Source of the DNA: Nucisporomicrobium flavum
Lineage (GTDB): Bacteria; Actinomycetota; Actinomycetes; Mycobacteriales; Micromonosporaceae
Direction of reading: 5' to 3'
Length of the DNA stretch: 64,000 bases
Assembly (NCBI RefSeq): GCF_016464385.1
Contig: NZ_JADMLH010000015.1
Location: forward strand, 1-64,000
This document shows, piece by piece, positions 23,335 to 31,843 of this stretch. A model generated the notes under the pieces. It searched no databases. It was given only the letters and a program-made list of their open reading frames with translations, and had not been told where the DNA came from. How positions within the stretch are numbered: position 1 is the stretch's first letter; each line of letters starts with the position of its first letter. The translations under genes and the position numbers were made by a program.

Positions 23335-25539
23335 ATGACCGTCCCCCAAACCATCCCCCGGCCTCGCAGCCGGTGGCGTCTCGGCGCCACCGGCGGCCTG
23401 GTCGTCGCGGTCGTTGCGGCGTTCGGCGCGTTCACCACGCTGACCGCGCACGCCGCCGAGACGCTGCTCTCCCAGGGCAAGCCCGCGACCGCCTCGTCGT
23501 CGGAGAACCCGGGTCCGTACCCGGCGTCCGCCGCCGTCGACGGCAACACCGGCACCCGCTGGTCCTCCGCGTTCTCCGACCCCCAGTGGCTGCAGGTCGA
23601 CCTCGGCGCCAGCTCGGCGATCAACCGGGTGGAGCTGAACTGGGAGGCGGCGTACGCCAAGACCTTCAAGATCCAGACCTCGAACGACGGCAGCAGCTGG
23701 GCCGACGCCAGCCCCGCCACCGCCGGCCAGGCCGGCGTGCAGAGCGTGACCGTCAACGCGACCGGCCGGTACGTGCGCATGTACGGCACCGAGCGCGCCA
23801 CCGGCTACGGCTACTCGCTGTGGGAGTTCAAGGTCTTCGGCGGCACCTCGACCGACCCGACGACCCCGCCCACCGGCCCGACCGTCCCCGGTGGCGGCAG
23901 CCTCGGCGCGAACGTCATCGTCTTCGACCCGTCGATGTCGAGCGCCTCGATCCAGAGCCAGGCCGACGCGATCTTCAAGCAGCAGGAGTCGAACCAGTTC
24001 GGCCTGCAGCGCTACGTGCTCGCGTTCAAGCCGGGCACCTACAACGGCCTCAACATCCAGGTGGGCTTCTACACCTCGGTGCTCGGCCTCGGGCAGAACC
24101 CGCAGGACGTGCGGATCAACGGTGACATCACCGTGGACGCCGGCTGGTTCCAGGGCAACGCCACCCAGAACTTCTGGCGCTCGGTCGAGAACATCTCGGT
24201 GTACCCGGTCAGCGGCGCCAACCGCTGGGCCGTCTCGCAGGCCGCGCCGTTCCGCCGCATGGACATCCACGGCGACCTCAACCTCGCCCCCAACGGGTAC
24301 GGCTGGGCCTCCGGCGGCTACATCGCCGACTCGCGGATCAGCGGCTCGGAGCAGCAGTACTCGCAGCAGCAGTGGTTCACCCGCAACAGCCAGATCGGCT
24401 CGAGCCTGAACGCGGTGTGGAACCAGGCCTTCGTCGGCGTGCAGGGCGCACCGGCGTCGAGCTTCCCGAACCCGCCGTACACGACGATCGGCACGGCCCC
24501 GGTTATCCGGGAGAAGCCGTACCTCTACCAGACCGGCGGCCAGTACGCGGTCTTCGTGCCGAACCTGCAGCAGAACGCGTCCGGCGTGACCTGGGCCAAC
24601 GGCAACACGCCGGGCACCAGCATCCCGCTGAGCCAGTTCTACGTCGCGAAGCCCGGCGACTCCGCCGCGACGATCAACCAGGCGCTCGCGCAGGGCCTGA
24701 ACCTGATCTTCCAGCCGGGCGTCTACCACGTGAACCAGACGATCAACGTGACCCGCGCCAACACGGTCGTGCTCGGCCTCGGCTACGCGACGATCATCCC
24801 GGACAACGGCGTCACGCCGATGCAGGTGGCCGATGTGGACGGCGTGAAGATCGCGGGCGTGCTCTTCGACGCCGGCACCACCAACTCGGCGAACCTGCTG
24901 GTCATCGGCCCGAACGGGTCCTCGGCCAACCACGCCGGCAACCCGACCACCGTGCAGGACGTGTTCTTCCGGATCGGCGGCTCGATCGCCGGTAAGGCCA
25001 CCAACAGCCTGCTGGTGAACAGCAACAACACGATCATCGACCACATCTGGGCGTGGCGCGCCGACCACGGCAACGCCGGCACGTACGGCTGGACGGTCAA
25101 CACCGGCGACAGCGGCCTGATCGTCAACGGTCAGAACGTCACGGCGTACGGACTCTTCGTCGAGCACTACCAGAAGTACGAGGTCATCTGGAACGGCAAC
25201 GGCGGCCGCACGTACTTCCTGCAGAACGAGCAGCCGTACGACCCGCCGTCGAACGCGGCCTGGCGCTCGGGCGCCAACGGGTACGCGGCGTACAAGGTGG
25301 CGGACAGCGTCACGAGCCACGAGGCGTGGGCGATGGGCAGCTACTGCTACTTCAACGTCAACCCGCAGGTGCACTCGGACCGCGGCTTCGAGGTCCCGGT
25401 GAACGGCGGCGTGAAGCTGCACAACATCTTCACGGTCTCGCTGGGTGGCAACGGGGTCATCGACCACGTCGTCAACAACACCGGCGGCCCGGCGCAGGGC
25501 ACGGCGACCGTACCGGTCAACGTCACGAACTTCCCGTGA
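23335..25539 (+). CDS. Secreted discoidin plus beta-helix protein
   Basis: A 734-residue exported protein. A basic N-terminus and hydrophobic helix (LGATGGLVVAVVAAFGAFTT) end at AHA-AE, a standard signal peptidase site. Residues ~42-170 form a discoidin (F5/8 type C) carbohydrate-binding domain with WEAAYAKTFKIQTSNDG and a YGYSLWEFKVFG tail. A TDPTTPPTGPT linker follows. The rest is a repetitive right-handed beta-helix of the pectate-lyase-3/GH55-like kind (GTYNGLNIQVGFYTSVLGLG, GVYHVNQTINVTRANTVVLG). Relatives are sometimes labelled adenylyl cyclase in databases, which nothing here supports. Likely a glycan-active or glycan-binding protein. AGAGGAG lies upstream of the ATG. The LacI gene that follows is convergent. 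Confidence 0.8.
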   Translation: MTVPQTIPRPRSRWRLGATGGLVVAVVAAFGAFTTLTAHAAETLLSQGKPATASSSENPGPYPASAAVDGNTGTRWSSAFSDPQWLQVDLGASSAINRVELNWEAAYAKTFKIQTSNDGSSWADASPATAGQAGVQSVTVNATGRYVRMYGTERATGYGYSLWEFKVFGGTSTDPTTPPTGPTVPGGGSLGANVIVFDPSMSSASIQSQADAIFKQQESNQFGLQRYVLAFKPGTYNGLNIQVGFYTSVLGLGQNPQDVRINGDITVDAGWFQGNATQNFWRSVENISVYPVSGANRWAVSQAAPFRRMDIHGDLNLAPNGYGWASGGYIADSRISGSEQQYSQQQWFTRNSQIGSSLNAVWNQAFVGVQGAPASSFPNPPYTTIGTAPVIREKPYLYQTGGQYAVFVPNLQQNASGVTWANGNTPGTSIPLSQFYVAKPGDSAATINQALAQGLNLIFQPGVYHVNQTINVTRANTVVLGLGYATIIPDNGVTPMQVADVDGVKIAGVLFDAGTTNSANLLVIGPNGSSANHAGNPTTVQDVFFRIGGSIAGKATNSLLVNSNNTIIDHIWAWRADHGNAGTYGWTVNTGDSGLIVNGQNVTAYGLFVEHYQKYEVIWNGNGGRTYFLQNEQPYDPPSNAAWRSGANGYAAYKVADSVTSHEAWAMGSYCYFNVNPQVHSDRGFEVPVNGGVKLHNIFTVSLGGNGVIDHVVNNTGGPAQGTATVPVNVTNFP

Positions 25540-25554
25540 GCCGGTAGCAGCGCT

Positions 25555-26550
25555 CTAAGCCGGTAGCAGTTCTCCCGAGCCGCGCGGGATCAGCATCGTC
25601 CGGATGCTGATCTCGCGCGGTTCTTCCGTGTGCCCGTCGATGCGCTCGAACAGCGCCCGAGCCGCGGCCCGGCCCATCGCGACCGGGTCCTGAGCCACCA
25701 CGGTGACCGGCGGGTCCAGCAGGTCGGCCAGCGGGAAGTCGTCGAAGCCGATGAGCGCGACGCGGTGCTGCAGGGCGAGCCGGCGCAGTGCGCGCAGCGC
25801 TCCGATGGTGATCAGATTCTGCGCGGTGAACAGCGCCGTCGGCCGGGCCGGCAGCGTCAGCAGGGCCAGCGTGGCCGCCTCCGCGCCGCAGTCCGGGGCG
25901 ACCGTCTCGCACGTGGGCAGCCCCGCCTCGCGCATGGCGTCGCGGTACCCCTGCCGGCGGCTGCGGGCGGTCGCGATCCGCGGGGCGTCGCCGAGGAAGG
26001 CGATCCGGCGGTGGCCGCGGGCCACGAGGTGGCGGACCGCCTCGGCCGTACCGCTGCGGTTGGTGGCCAGCACCGCGTCGCCGCGGTAGCCCGTCGGCGG
26101 CCGGTCGACGAACACCACGGGCGTACCGGGCTGCCAGTCGGTGGCCAGGTAGCCCTGATCAGGAGCGGTCGGGGCGAGGATGAGCCCGTCCGCGTGCCGC
26201 CGGGCGAACGCGACCGCGAGGTCCCGCTCGCGGACCGGGTCCTCGTCGAGGCTGCCGGTCAGCACGTGCACCCCGCGCCCGCGCGACTCGTCCTCGATCG
26301 CCCGGTTCACCGCGGCCGAGAACGGGTTGCTGACATCCTCGAGCAGCACGCCGATGGTCCGCGTACGCCGGTCGTTGCGCCGCAGCATGCTGGCACCGAG
26401 GTTCGGCCGGTAGCCGAGCGAGGCGACCGCCGCCCGGACCCGCGCAGCGAGGGCGGGGTCCACGGTGGCCTCGCCGTTCACCACCCGCGAGACGGTCTTG
26501 AGGCTGACGCCCGCGCTGCGGGCGACGTCGTTCATCGTGGGCCGCCCCAT
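25555..26550 (-). CDS. LacI-family regulator of the fructose-type ABC importer
   Basis: A 330-residue LacI/GalR repressor: helix-turn-helix MNDVARSAGVSLKTVSRVVNG, hinge YRPNLGASML, then the sugar-binding periplasmic-protein fold (TIGVLLEDVSNPFSAAV, PVVFVDRPPTG, HRRIAFLGD, VALIGFDDFPLADLLDPPVTVV). The ATG at 26548-26550 begins MGRPTMNDVA; an upstream in-frame start would add ten atypical residues. It is divergent from the ABC importer at 26677, with the palindrome AGACAACGTTGTCT between them at the importer's predicted transcription start. Repression of that importer, relieved by a sugar, is the likely role. Confidence 0.9.
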   Translation of the reverse strand: MGRPTMNDVARSAGVSLKTVSRVVNGEATVDPALAARVRAAVASLGYRPNLGASMLRRNDRRTRTIGVLLEDVSNPFSAAVNRAIEDESRGRGVHVLTGSLDEDPVRERDLAVAFARRHADGLILAPTAPDQGYLATDWQPGTPVVFVDRPPTGYRGDAVLATNRSGTAEAVRHLVARGHRRIAFLGDAPRIATARSRRQGYRDAMREAGLPTCETVAPDCGAEAATLALLTLPARPTALFTAQNLITIGALRALRRLALQHRVALIGFDDFPLADLLDPPVTVVAQDPVAMGRAAARALFERIDGHTEEPREISIRTMLIPRGSGELLPA

Positions 26551-26598
26551 CCGTTCCCCCTTGATGATCACTGTACGCAATGAGCCGGAAACTAATTG

Positions 26599-26644
26599 TT
26601 GACAGTCGATGGTCCGAGTCGTCTACTGCAAGACAACGTTGTCT
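26599..26644 (+). promoter_or_regulatory. Promoter and LacI-type operator of the ABC importer
   Basis: TTGACA (26599-26604) and TCTACT (26622-26627), 17 bases apart, form the promoter. The perfect 14-bp palindrome AGACAACGTTGTCT (26631-26644), with the central CG typical of LacI-family operators, sits on the predicted transcription start. Confidence 0.75.
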
Positions 26645-26676
26645 CTCGATTCCTGCTAAATCGATTTGGAGGAGAC

Positions 26677-27735
26677 ATGCGTGGATCAACGCTGATCTTG
26701 CGAAGGGTCGGCCCGGCGCTGACCACCGTGACCCTGCTGCTCGGCACGGCCGCGTGCGGCGGCGACGACGGTGGCGGTTCCGGCGGCGGCGACATCGTCG
26801 GGCTCATCACCAAGACCGACACGAACCCCTTCTTCGTCAAGATGAAGGAGGGCGCGCAGCAGGCCGCGACGCAGCAGGGGCTGAAGCTGCAGTCGTTCGC
26901 CGGCAAGCAGGACGGTGACAACGAGGCCCAGGTGCAGGCCATCGAGAACCTGATGTCCTCCGGCGCCAAGGGCTTCCTCATCACCCCGAGCGACTCGAAG
27001 GCGATCGTGCCGTCCATCGACAAGGCGAAGCAGCAGGGCATGCTGGTCATCGCGCTGGACACGCCGACCGACCCGCCGGACGCCGTCGACGCCACCTTCG
27101 CCACCGACAACTACCAGGCCGGCAAGCTCATCGGGCAGTGGGCGAAGGCCAAGTTCGCCAAGGACGGCAAGCAGGCGAAGATCGCCATGCTCGACCTCAA
27201 CGCCAACCAGGTGTCCGTGGACGTCAAGCGGGACCAGGGGTTCCTCGACGGCTTCGGCATCCCGGTCGGTGACCCGAACCGCATCGGCGACGAGAACGAC
27301 CCGCGCATCGCCGGCCACGACGTCACCGACGGCGCCGAGGACGGCGGGCGCACGGCGATGGAGAACCTGCTGCAGAAGGATCCGTCGATCAACCTCGTCT
27401 ACACGATCAACGAGCCCGCGGCGGCCGGGGCGTACCAGGCGCTCAAGTCGGCCGGCAAGGACAAGACCGTCACCATCGTCTCCATCGACGGCGGCTGCCC
27501 CGGCGTCGACAACGTCGCCAAGGGCGTCATCGGCGCGACCTCGATGCAGTTCCCGCTGAAGATGGCCTCGCTGGGCATCGAGGCGATCGCCAAGTTCGCG
27601 AAGGACGGGACCAAGCCGGAGGCCACCAGCGGCAAAGACTTCGTCGACACGGGTGCCCAGCTGATCACCGACCAACCGCAAGCCGGCGTGGAGGCCAAGG
27701 ACTCCGCGTGGGGCAAGCAGAACTGCTGGGGCTGA
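26677..27735 (+). CDS. frcB: Sugar ABC importer substrate-binding lipoprotein (FrcB-like)
   Basis: A 352-residue binding protein of the ribose/fructose class. The signal peptide ends in a lipobox (LLGTAAC-GG). The mature start VGLITKTDTNPFFVKMKEGAQ closely matches what I know of FrcB fructose-binding proteins; later motifs are LITPSDSKAIVPSIDKA, VIALDTPTDP, and VYTINEPAAAGAYQAL. GGAGGA lies just before the ATG. First gene of a B-C-A operon (27738 permease, 28757 ATPase), the frc gene order. Substrate fructose is inferred from family wording; mannose or ribose are possible. Confidence 0.85.
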   Translation: MRGSTLILRRVGPALTTVTLLLGTAACGGDDGGGSGGGDIVGLITKTDTNPFFVKMKEGAQQAATQQGLKLQSFAGKQDGDNEAQVQAIENLMSSGAKGFLITPSDSKAIVPSIDKAKQQGMLVIALDTPTDPPDAVDATFATDNYQAGKLIGQWAKAKFAKDGKQAKIAMLDLNANQVSVDVKRDQGFLDGFGIPVGDPNRIGDENDPRIAGHDVTDGAEDGGRTAMENLLQKDPSINLVYTINEPAAAGAYQALKSAGKDKTVTIVSIDGGCPGVDNVAKGVIGATSMQFPLKMASLGIEAIAKFAKDGTKPEATSGKDFVDTGAQLITDQPQAGVEAKDSAWGKQNCWG

Positions 27736-27737
27736 CC

Positions 27738-28760
27738 ATGGCGACCGCAACCGAGACCGCCACCGACTTCGACACCGCCCGGCACGACTCGTTCGGGCTG
27801 CGCGTCCAGCACGTCCTGCACGGCAATCCGGTCTTCGGCCCGCTCGCCGTGCTGGTCGTCGCGATCATCGCCTTCTCGCTCGTCAACACCCGCTTCTTCT
27901 CGGCGGCGAACCTGTCGCTGGTGCTGGCCCAGGTCACGGTCATCGCGACCCTGGCGCTCGGTCAGACGCTGGTCATCCTCACCGCCGGCATCGACCTCGC
28001 GGCGGGCGCCATCGCGGTCTTCTCCTCGGTCCTGATGGCGAACTTCTGCACCAAGCTCGGCATGCCCGGGGTCCTGGCGCTGCTGCTCGGCTTCGCCTGC
28101 GGCACAGCCATGGGCGCGCTGAACGGCTTCCTCGTCACCCGGATCAAGCTCCCGCCGTTCATCGTCACGCTCGGCACGCTGACGATCTTCTTCTCGCTCA
28201 ACGCGGTCGTGTCGAAGAGTGAGACCGTACGCGGCTCCGACATGCCGTCGCTGATGACGTGGACCGGTACGACGATCCCCATCGGCGGGTTCCGGCTCAC
28301 GTACGGCTCGATCATCATGCTGGCGATGTTCGCGTACTTCTTCTACGCGCTGCGCTCCACGGCCTGGGGCAAGCACGTATACGCGACCGGCGACGACATC
28401 GAGGCCGCGCGGCTCGCGGGCATCCGGACCAACCGGGTGCTGTTCTCCGTCTACACGATCGCCGGCCTGCTGTACGCCGTCGGCGGCTGGATCCTCATCG
28501 GCCGGCTCGCCTCGGCCAGCCCGAACGTCGGCACCGACTACAACCTCGACTCGATCACCGCCGTGGTGCTGGGCGGCACGAGCCTCTTCGGCGGGCGCGG
28601 CGGCGTCCTGGGCACGCTGATCGGCGCGCTGATCGTCGGCGTCTTCCGCAACGGCCTGCAGCTCGGCGGCGTCGAGGTGGTCTGGCAGGGCTTCGCGATC
28701 GGCCTCCTGGTCCTGATCGCCGTCTCCCTCGACCAGTGGATCCGGAAGGTGAAATCATGA
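27738..28760 (+). CDS. frcC: Sugar ABC importer permease (FrcC-like)
   Basis: A 340-residue BPD_transp_2 family permease with about ten membrane segments. Family marks: ALGQTLVILTAGIDLAAGAI, LPPFIVTLGTLTIFFSLN, and GRGGVLGTLIGALIVGVFRNGLQL near the C-terminus. It starts two bases after the binding protein stop, and its own stop overlaps the ATPase start (ATGA). The ATG at 27738 is favoured over an upstream in-frame start inside the binding-protein gene. Confidence 0.9.
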   Translation: MATATETATDFDTARHDSFGLRVQHVLHGNPVFGPLAVLVVAIIAFSLVNTRFFSAANLSLVLAQVTVIATLALGQTLVILTAGIDLAAGAIAVFSSVLMANFCTKLGMPGVLALLLGFACGTAMGALNGFLVTRIKLPPFIVTLGTLTIFFSLNAVVSKSETVRGSDMPSLMTWTGTTIPIGGFRLTYGSIIMLAMFAYFFYALRSTAWGKHVYATGDDIEAARLAGIRTNRVLFSVYTIAGLLYAVGGWILIGRLASASPNVGTDYNLDSITAVVLGGTSLFGGRGGVLGTLIGALIVGVFRNGLQLGGVEVVWQGFAIGLLVLIAVSLDQWIRKVKS

Positions 28761-29536
28761 ACGGGGCGACTCCGGTTCTGCAGGCCAAGAGCCTCACGAA
28801 ACGGTACGGCCGGGTCGTCGCGATCGACGGCAGCGACCTCGAGCTGTACCCCGGCGAGATCCTCGCGGTCATCGGCGACAACGGCGCCGGCAAGTCCAGC
28901 CTGATCAAGGCGCTGTCCGGGGCGCTGATCCCGGACAGCGGCGAGATGTACCTCGACGGGCAGCGGGTGCAGTTCCGCAACCCGATGGAGGCGCGCGAGG
29001 CCGGCATCGAGACCGTCTACCAGACGCTCGCCGTCGCGCCCGGGCTCGACATCGCCGACAACCTGTTCCTGGGCCGGGAGCAGCGGCGGCCCGGCGTCCT
29101 CGGGTCGGTGTTCCGGATGCTGGACCGCGGGCACATGCGCTCGGAGGCCCGCCGGCACATGTCGGAGCTGGGCATCGGCACGCTGCAGAACATCGGCCAG
29201 GCGGTGGAGTCGCTCTCCGGCGGCCAGCGGCAGGCGGTGGCGGTGGCCCGGTCGGCGGCCTTCGGCAGCAAGGTGGTGATCCTCGACGAGCCGACGGCCG
29301 CGCTGGGCGTCAAGGAGGGCAACCGCGTGCTTCAGTTGATCCGCGACGTCCGCGACCGCGGCCTGCCGGTGATCCTGATCAGCCACAACATGCCGCACGT
29401 CTTCGAGGTCGCGGACCGCATCCACATCCAGCGCCTCGGCCGCCGCGCGACGGTCATCACCCCGAAGTCGCACTCCATGTCGGAGGCGGTCGCCATCATG
29501 ACCGGCGCGGCGGCGCCCCCGCAGACGGTGGCCTGA
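28757..29536 (+). CDS. frcA: Sugar ABC importer ATPase, single-domain (FrcA-like)
   Basis: A 259-residue ATPase with one nucleotide-binding domain: Walker A GDNGAGKSS, Q-loop VYQTLAVAPGLDIADNLFLG, signature LSGGQRQAVAVARS, Walker B VVILDEPTAALG, switch His in ISHNMPHVF. Sugar importers of this class normally have a fused double ATPase of ~500 residues (compare 33845-35335); a single domain is the mark of FrcA, where the protein works as a homodimer. Translationally coupled to the permease by ATGA. Its stop is 3 bases before the hairpin formed by the G/C homopolymer tract. Confidence 0.88.
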   Translation: MNGATPVLQAKSLTKRYGRVVAIDGSDLELYPGEILAVIGDNGAGKSSLIKALSGALIPDSGEMYLDGQRVQFRNPMEAREAGIETVYQTLAVAPGLDIADNLFLGREQRRPGVLGSVFRMLDRGHMRSEARRHMSELGIGTLQNIGQAVESLSGGQRQAVAVARSAAFGSKVVILDEPTAALGVKEGNRVLQLIRDVRDRGLPVILISHNMPHVFEVADRIHIQRLGRRATVITPKSHSMSEAVAIMTGAAAPPQTVA

Positions 29537-30726
29537 CATCGGGTCGCGGGGGGGGGGGGGGCCCCCCCCCCCCCCCCCGCCCCCCCCCCGACCCGCTCGG
29601 CCACGATCTTCTCCTGGTAGCCGCTGCGCTTGTACGCCGCCACCGGGTCCGGGTCGAGGCCCATGTCCGTGCGGACCTCGGCGAGCAGCGGCCGCACGTC
29701 GGTGTTGTACGCGTCCATCAGCACGCCGTTCGCCTCCAGCACGTCACCGTCGTGCTGCGCCTTGGCCAGCGCTTCCCGGTCCACGAGGAGAGCCTTCGCG
29801 GTGGCCTCTTGAATGTTCATGACCGATCGGATGATGGCAGGTATCTTTGTCTCGATGTTGTGACATTGGTCCAGCATGAAGTTGATACCGTACGCCGGAT
29901 CGAGCGCGTCGCCGCGGACGATCTCGTACATGATGCGGAACAGCTGGAACGGGTCAGCGGCGCCGGCCATCAGGTCGTCGTCGGCGTAGAAGCGGCTGTT
30001 GAAGTCGAACGCGCCAAGCTTCCCCTGCCGCAGCAGGAACGCCACGATGAACTCGATGTTCGTGCCCGGTGCGTGGTGGCCCGTGTCGATGCAGACCGTC
30101 GCCTTCTCGCCGAGCTCGACGCAGTGGGCGTACGAGGTGCCCCAGTCGGGGATGTCGGTGGCGTAGAAGGCCGGCTCGAACAGCTTGTACTCGAGCAGGA
30201 TGCGCTGGTGGTCGCCGAGCCGGTCGTACGCCTCGCGCAGCGCCGCGGCCAGCCGGTCCTGCCGGTTGCGCAGGTCGTCCTGGCCGGGGTAGTTGATGCC
30301 GTCCGAGAACCACAGTTTCAGGTCGCGCGAACCGGTGGCGTCCATGACGCCGACGGCCTCGAGCAGGTGGTCGGTGGCCTTGCGCCGTACGCCCGGATCG
30401 GGGTTGGTGACCGACCCCAGCTTGTAGTCGTCGTCCTGGAAGACGTTGGTGTTGATGGCCCCGATGCCGACGCCCAGCGACGCCGCGTGGTCCGCGAGGG
30501 CCTGGTAGTCGTCGACCTTGTCCCACGGGATGTGCAGGGCGACCGTCGGCGCGACGCCGGTGAAGCGGTGCACGACGGCGGCGTCCGCGATCTTCTCCTC
30601 GGGGCTGCGCGGGACGCCGGGCTGGGCGAACACCTTGAACCGGGTGCCGGAGTTGCCGAAGGCCCACGACGGGGTCTCGATCCGCTGAGCGGCGAGCGCA
30701 CGCTTGACGGCGGACGGGTCAGTCAT
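29332..30726 (-). CDS. rhaI: L-rhamnose isomerase (Pseudomonas stutzeri type); 3' end uncertain
   Basis: Catalyses L-rhamnose to L-rhamnulose. A TIM-barrel sugar isomerase: HIPWDKVDD, GAINTNVFQDDDYKLGS, LWFSDGINYPGQ, LLEYKLFEPAFYATDIPDWG, CIDTGHHAPGTNIEF and GAFDFNSRFYADDDL carry the metal ligands. The ATG is at 30724-30726. Relatives end about ten residues after AYKRSGYQEKIVAERVGG, near codon 386; here the frame enters the G/C homopolymer at that point and runs on to 29332 as Gly/Pro-rich sequence and then antisense to the ABC ATPase. The last ~85 codons are therefore probably not real, and a miscounted homopolymer is the likely cause; the true end should fall near 29560-29600. Last gene of the rhaTPQSI operon. 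Confidence 0.85.
   Translation of the reverse strand: MTDPSAVKRALAAQRIETPSWAFGNSGTRFKVFAQPGVPRSPEEKIADAAVVHRFTGVAPTVALHIPWDKVDDYQALADHAASLGVGIGAINTNVFQDDDYKLGSVTNPDPGVRRKATDHLLEAVGVMDATGSRDLKLWFSDGINYPGQDDLRNRQDRLAAALREAYDRLGDHQRILLEYKLFEPAFYATDIPDWGTSYAHCVELGEKATVCIDTGHHAPGTNIEFIVAFLLRQGKLGAFDFNSRFYADDDLMAGAADPFQLFRIMYEIVRGDALDPAYGINFMLDQCHNIETKIPAIIRSVMNIQEATAKALLVDREALAKAQHDGDVLEANGVLMDAYNTDVRPLLAEVRTDMGLDPDPVAAYKRSGYQEKIVAERVGGGAGGGGGAPPPPATRCQATVCGGAAAPVMMATASDMECDFGVMTVARRPRRWMWMRSATSKTCGMLWLIRITGRPRSRTSRIN
29540..29595. repeat. G14-C17 homopolymer hairpin between convergent genes
   Basis: CGGGTCG (29540-29546) pairs with CGACCCG (29589-29595); between them are 14 consecutive G (29548-29561), 17 consecutive C (29562-29578), one G, and 10 more C. 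It could be a bidirectional terminator for the two convergent genes, but runs this long are rarely sequenced correctly, so the length and the reading frame through it are doubtful. Confidence 0.7.
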
Positions 30727-30739
30727 GACGACTCCAACA

Positions 30740-31816
30740 TCAGAAGTTGAACTGGTCGATGTTCTGCGCGGTGAACTCGGTGGGCGGGCCGAGCACGATC
30801 TCGCCGTCCGCGCCGATCGTGTACTCGCCGAGCTTGCCGGCGGTGAACTTCTCGCCCTGCTTGCCGGTGATCTGCCCGGAGGCGAGCGCGGCGCCGGCGT
30901 ACGCGGCCAGGTAGCCGATGTCCGCCGGGTTCCACAGCGCGAACTTCTTCACCGTGCCGTCCTTGACGTACTCGCGCATCTGGTTGGGCAGGCCCAGCCC
31001 GGTGATCGCCACCTTGCCCTTGTAGTTCGAGGAGCTGACGTACCGCGAGGCCGCGGCGATGCCCACGGTGGTGGGAGAGACGATGACCTTGAGCTTCGGG
31101 TACGACTGCAGCAGGCCCTGCGCCTCCTGGAACGACTTCTGGTCGTCGTCGTTGCCGTACGCGGTCTTGACCAGCTTGAGCTTGCTGTACTCCGGCTTGG
31201 CCAGCTCCTTCTTCATCACCTCGATCCAGGCGTTCTGGTTGGTGGCGTTCGGGGTGGCCGAGAGGATCGCGATCTCGCCCTCGCCGCCGGCCAGCTCGTT
31301 CGCCATCTTCACCAGGCTCTCGCCGATGCCCTGGGTCGTGGCCTGGTTGATGAACGCGTCCCGGCAGTCCTTGGAGGCGTCGGAGTCGAACGAGACGACC
31401 TTGATCTTCGCCTGCCGGGCCTGGTTGAGCGACGGGCAGACCGCGTTCGGGTCGTTGGCCGCCACCACGATCACGTCCTGCTGCTGCTGGATCAGCGTGT
31501 TGATGTAGCTGACCTGCGAGGAGGCGCTGGCGTCGTTCGGGCCGACCAGCTTGTACTCGCCCTTGAGCTCGCCGACCGCCACCTTCCCGCCGCTGGTTTC
31601 CACGTCGGAGTACGGGTTGTTCAGCTGCTTCGGCAGGAAGGCGATCTTCAGGCCCTCCTTGGTCTTGGCGTTCGGGTCGGCCGAGGCGCCGGTCTGGGCG
31701 GCCGCGCCGCCGTCGGAGGACGCGCTGTCCTTGGTGGTGCCGCCGCAAGCGGCGAGGCCCAGGACAAGCAGTGAGGCGCTGGCTGCGGTGAGTAGCCGGT
31801 GATGGGTACGAAGCAT
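30740..31816 (-). CDS. rhaS: Rhamnose ABC importer substrate-binding lipoprotein
   Basis: A 358-residue binding protein: signal peptide with lipobox LVLGLAAC-GG, then IAFLPKQLNNPYSDVETSGG, VIVVAANDPNAVCPSLNQA, VVSFDSDASKDCRDAFINQA and GLGLPNQMREYVKDGTVKKF, wording typical of RhaS of the Rhizobium-type rhamnose importer. It captures L-rhamnose outside the membrane. It lies between the RhaQ permease (27-base gap) and the isomerase (13-base gap) in one operon. Confidence 0.9.
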   Translation of the reverse strand: MLRTHHRLLTAASASLLVLGLAACGGTTKDSASSDGGAAAQTGASADPNAKTKEGLKIAFLPKQLNNPYSDVETSGGKVAVGELKGEYKLVGPNDASASSQVSYINTLIQQQQDVIVVAANDPNAVCPSLNQARQAKIKVVSFDSDASKDCRDAFINQATTQGIGESLVKMANELAGGEGEIAILSATPNATNQNAWIEVMKKELAKPEYSKLKLVKTAYGNDDDQKSFQEAQGLLQSYPKLKVIVSPTTVGIAAASRYVSSSNYKGKVAITGLGLPNQMREYVKDGTVKKFALWNPADIGYLAAYAGAALASGQITGKQGEKFTAGKLGEYTIGADGEIVLGPPTEFTAQNIDQFNF

Positions 31817-31843
31817 GACGGACTCCTATACGAGCGGGGGATC

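Noticed and set aside
23335..25539. Database-style label adenylyl cyclase for the discoidin/beta-helix protein
   Set aside because: No cyclase motif is visible; the signal peptide, discoidin domain and beta-helix repeats argue for an extracellular glycan-related protein.
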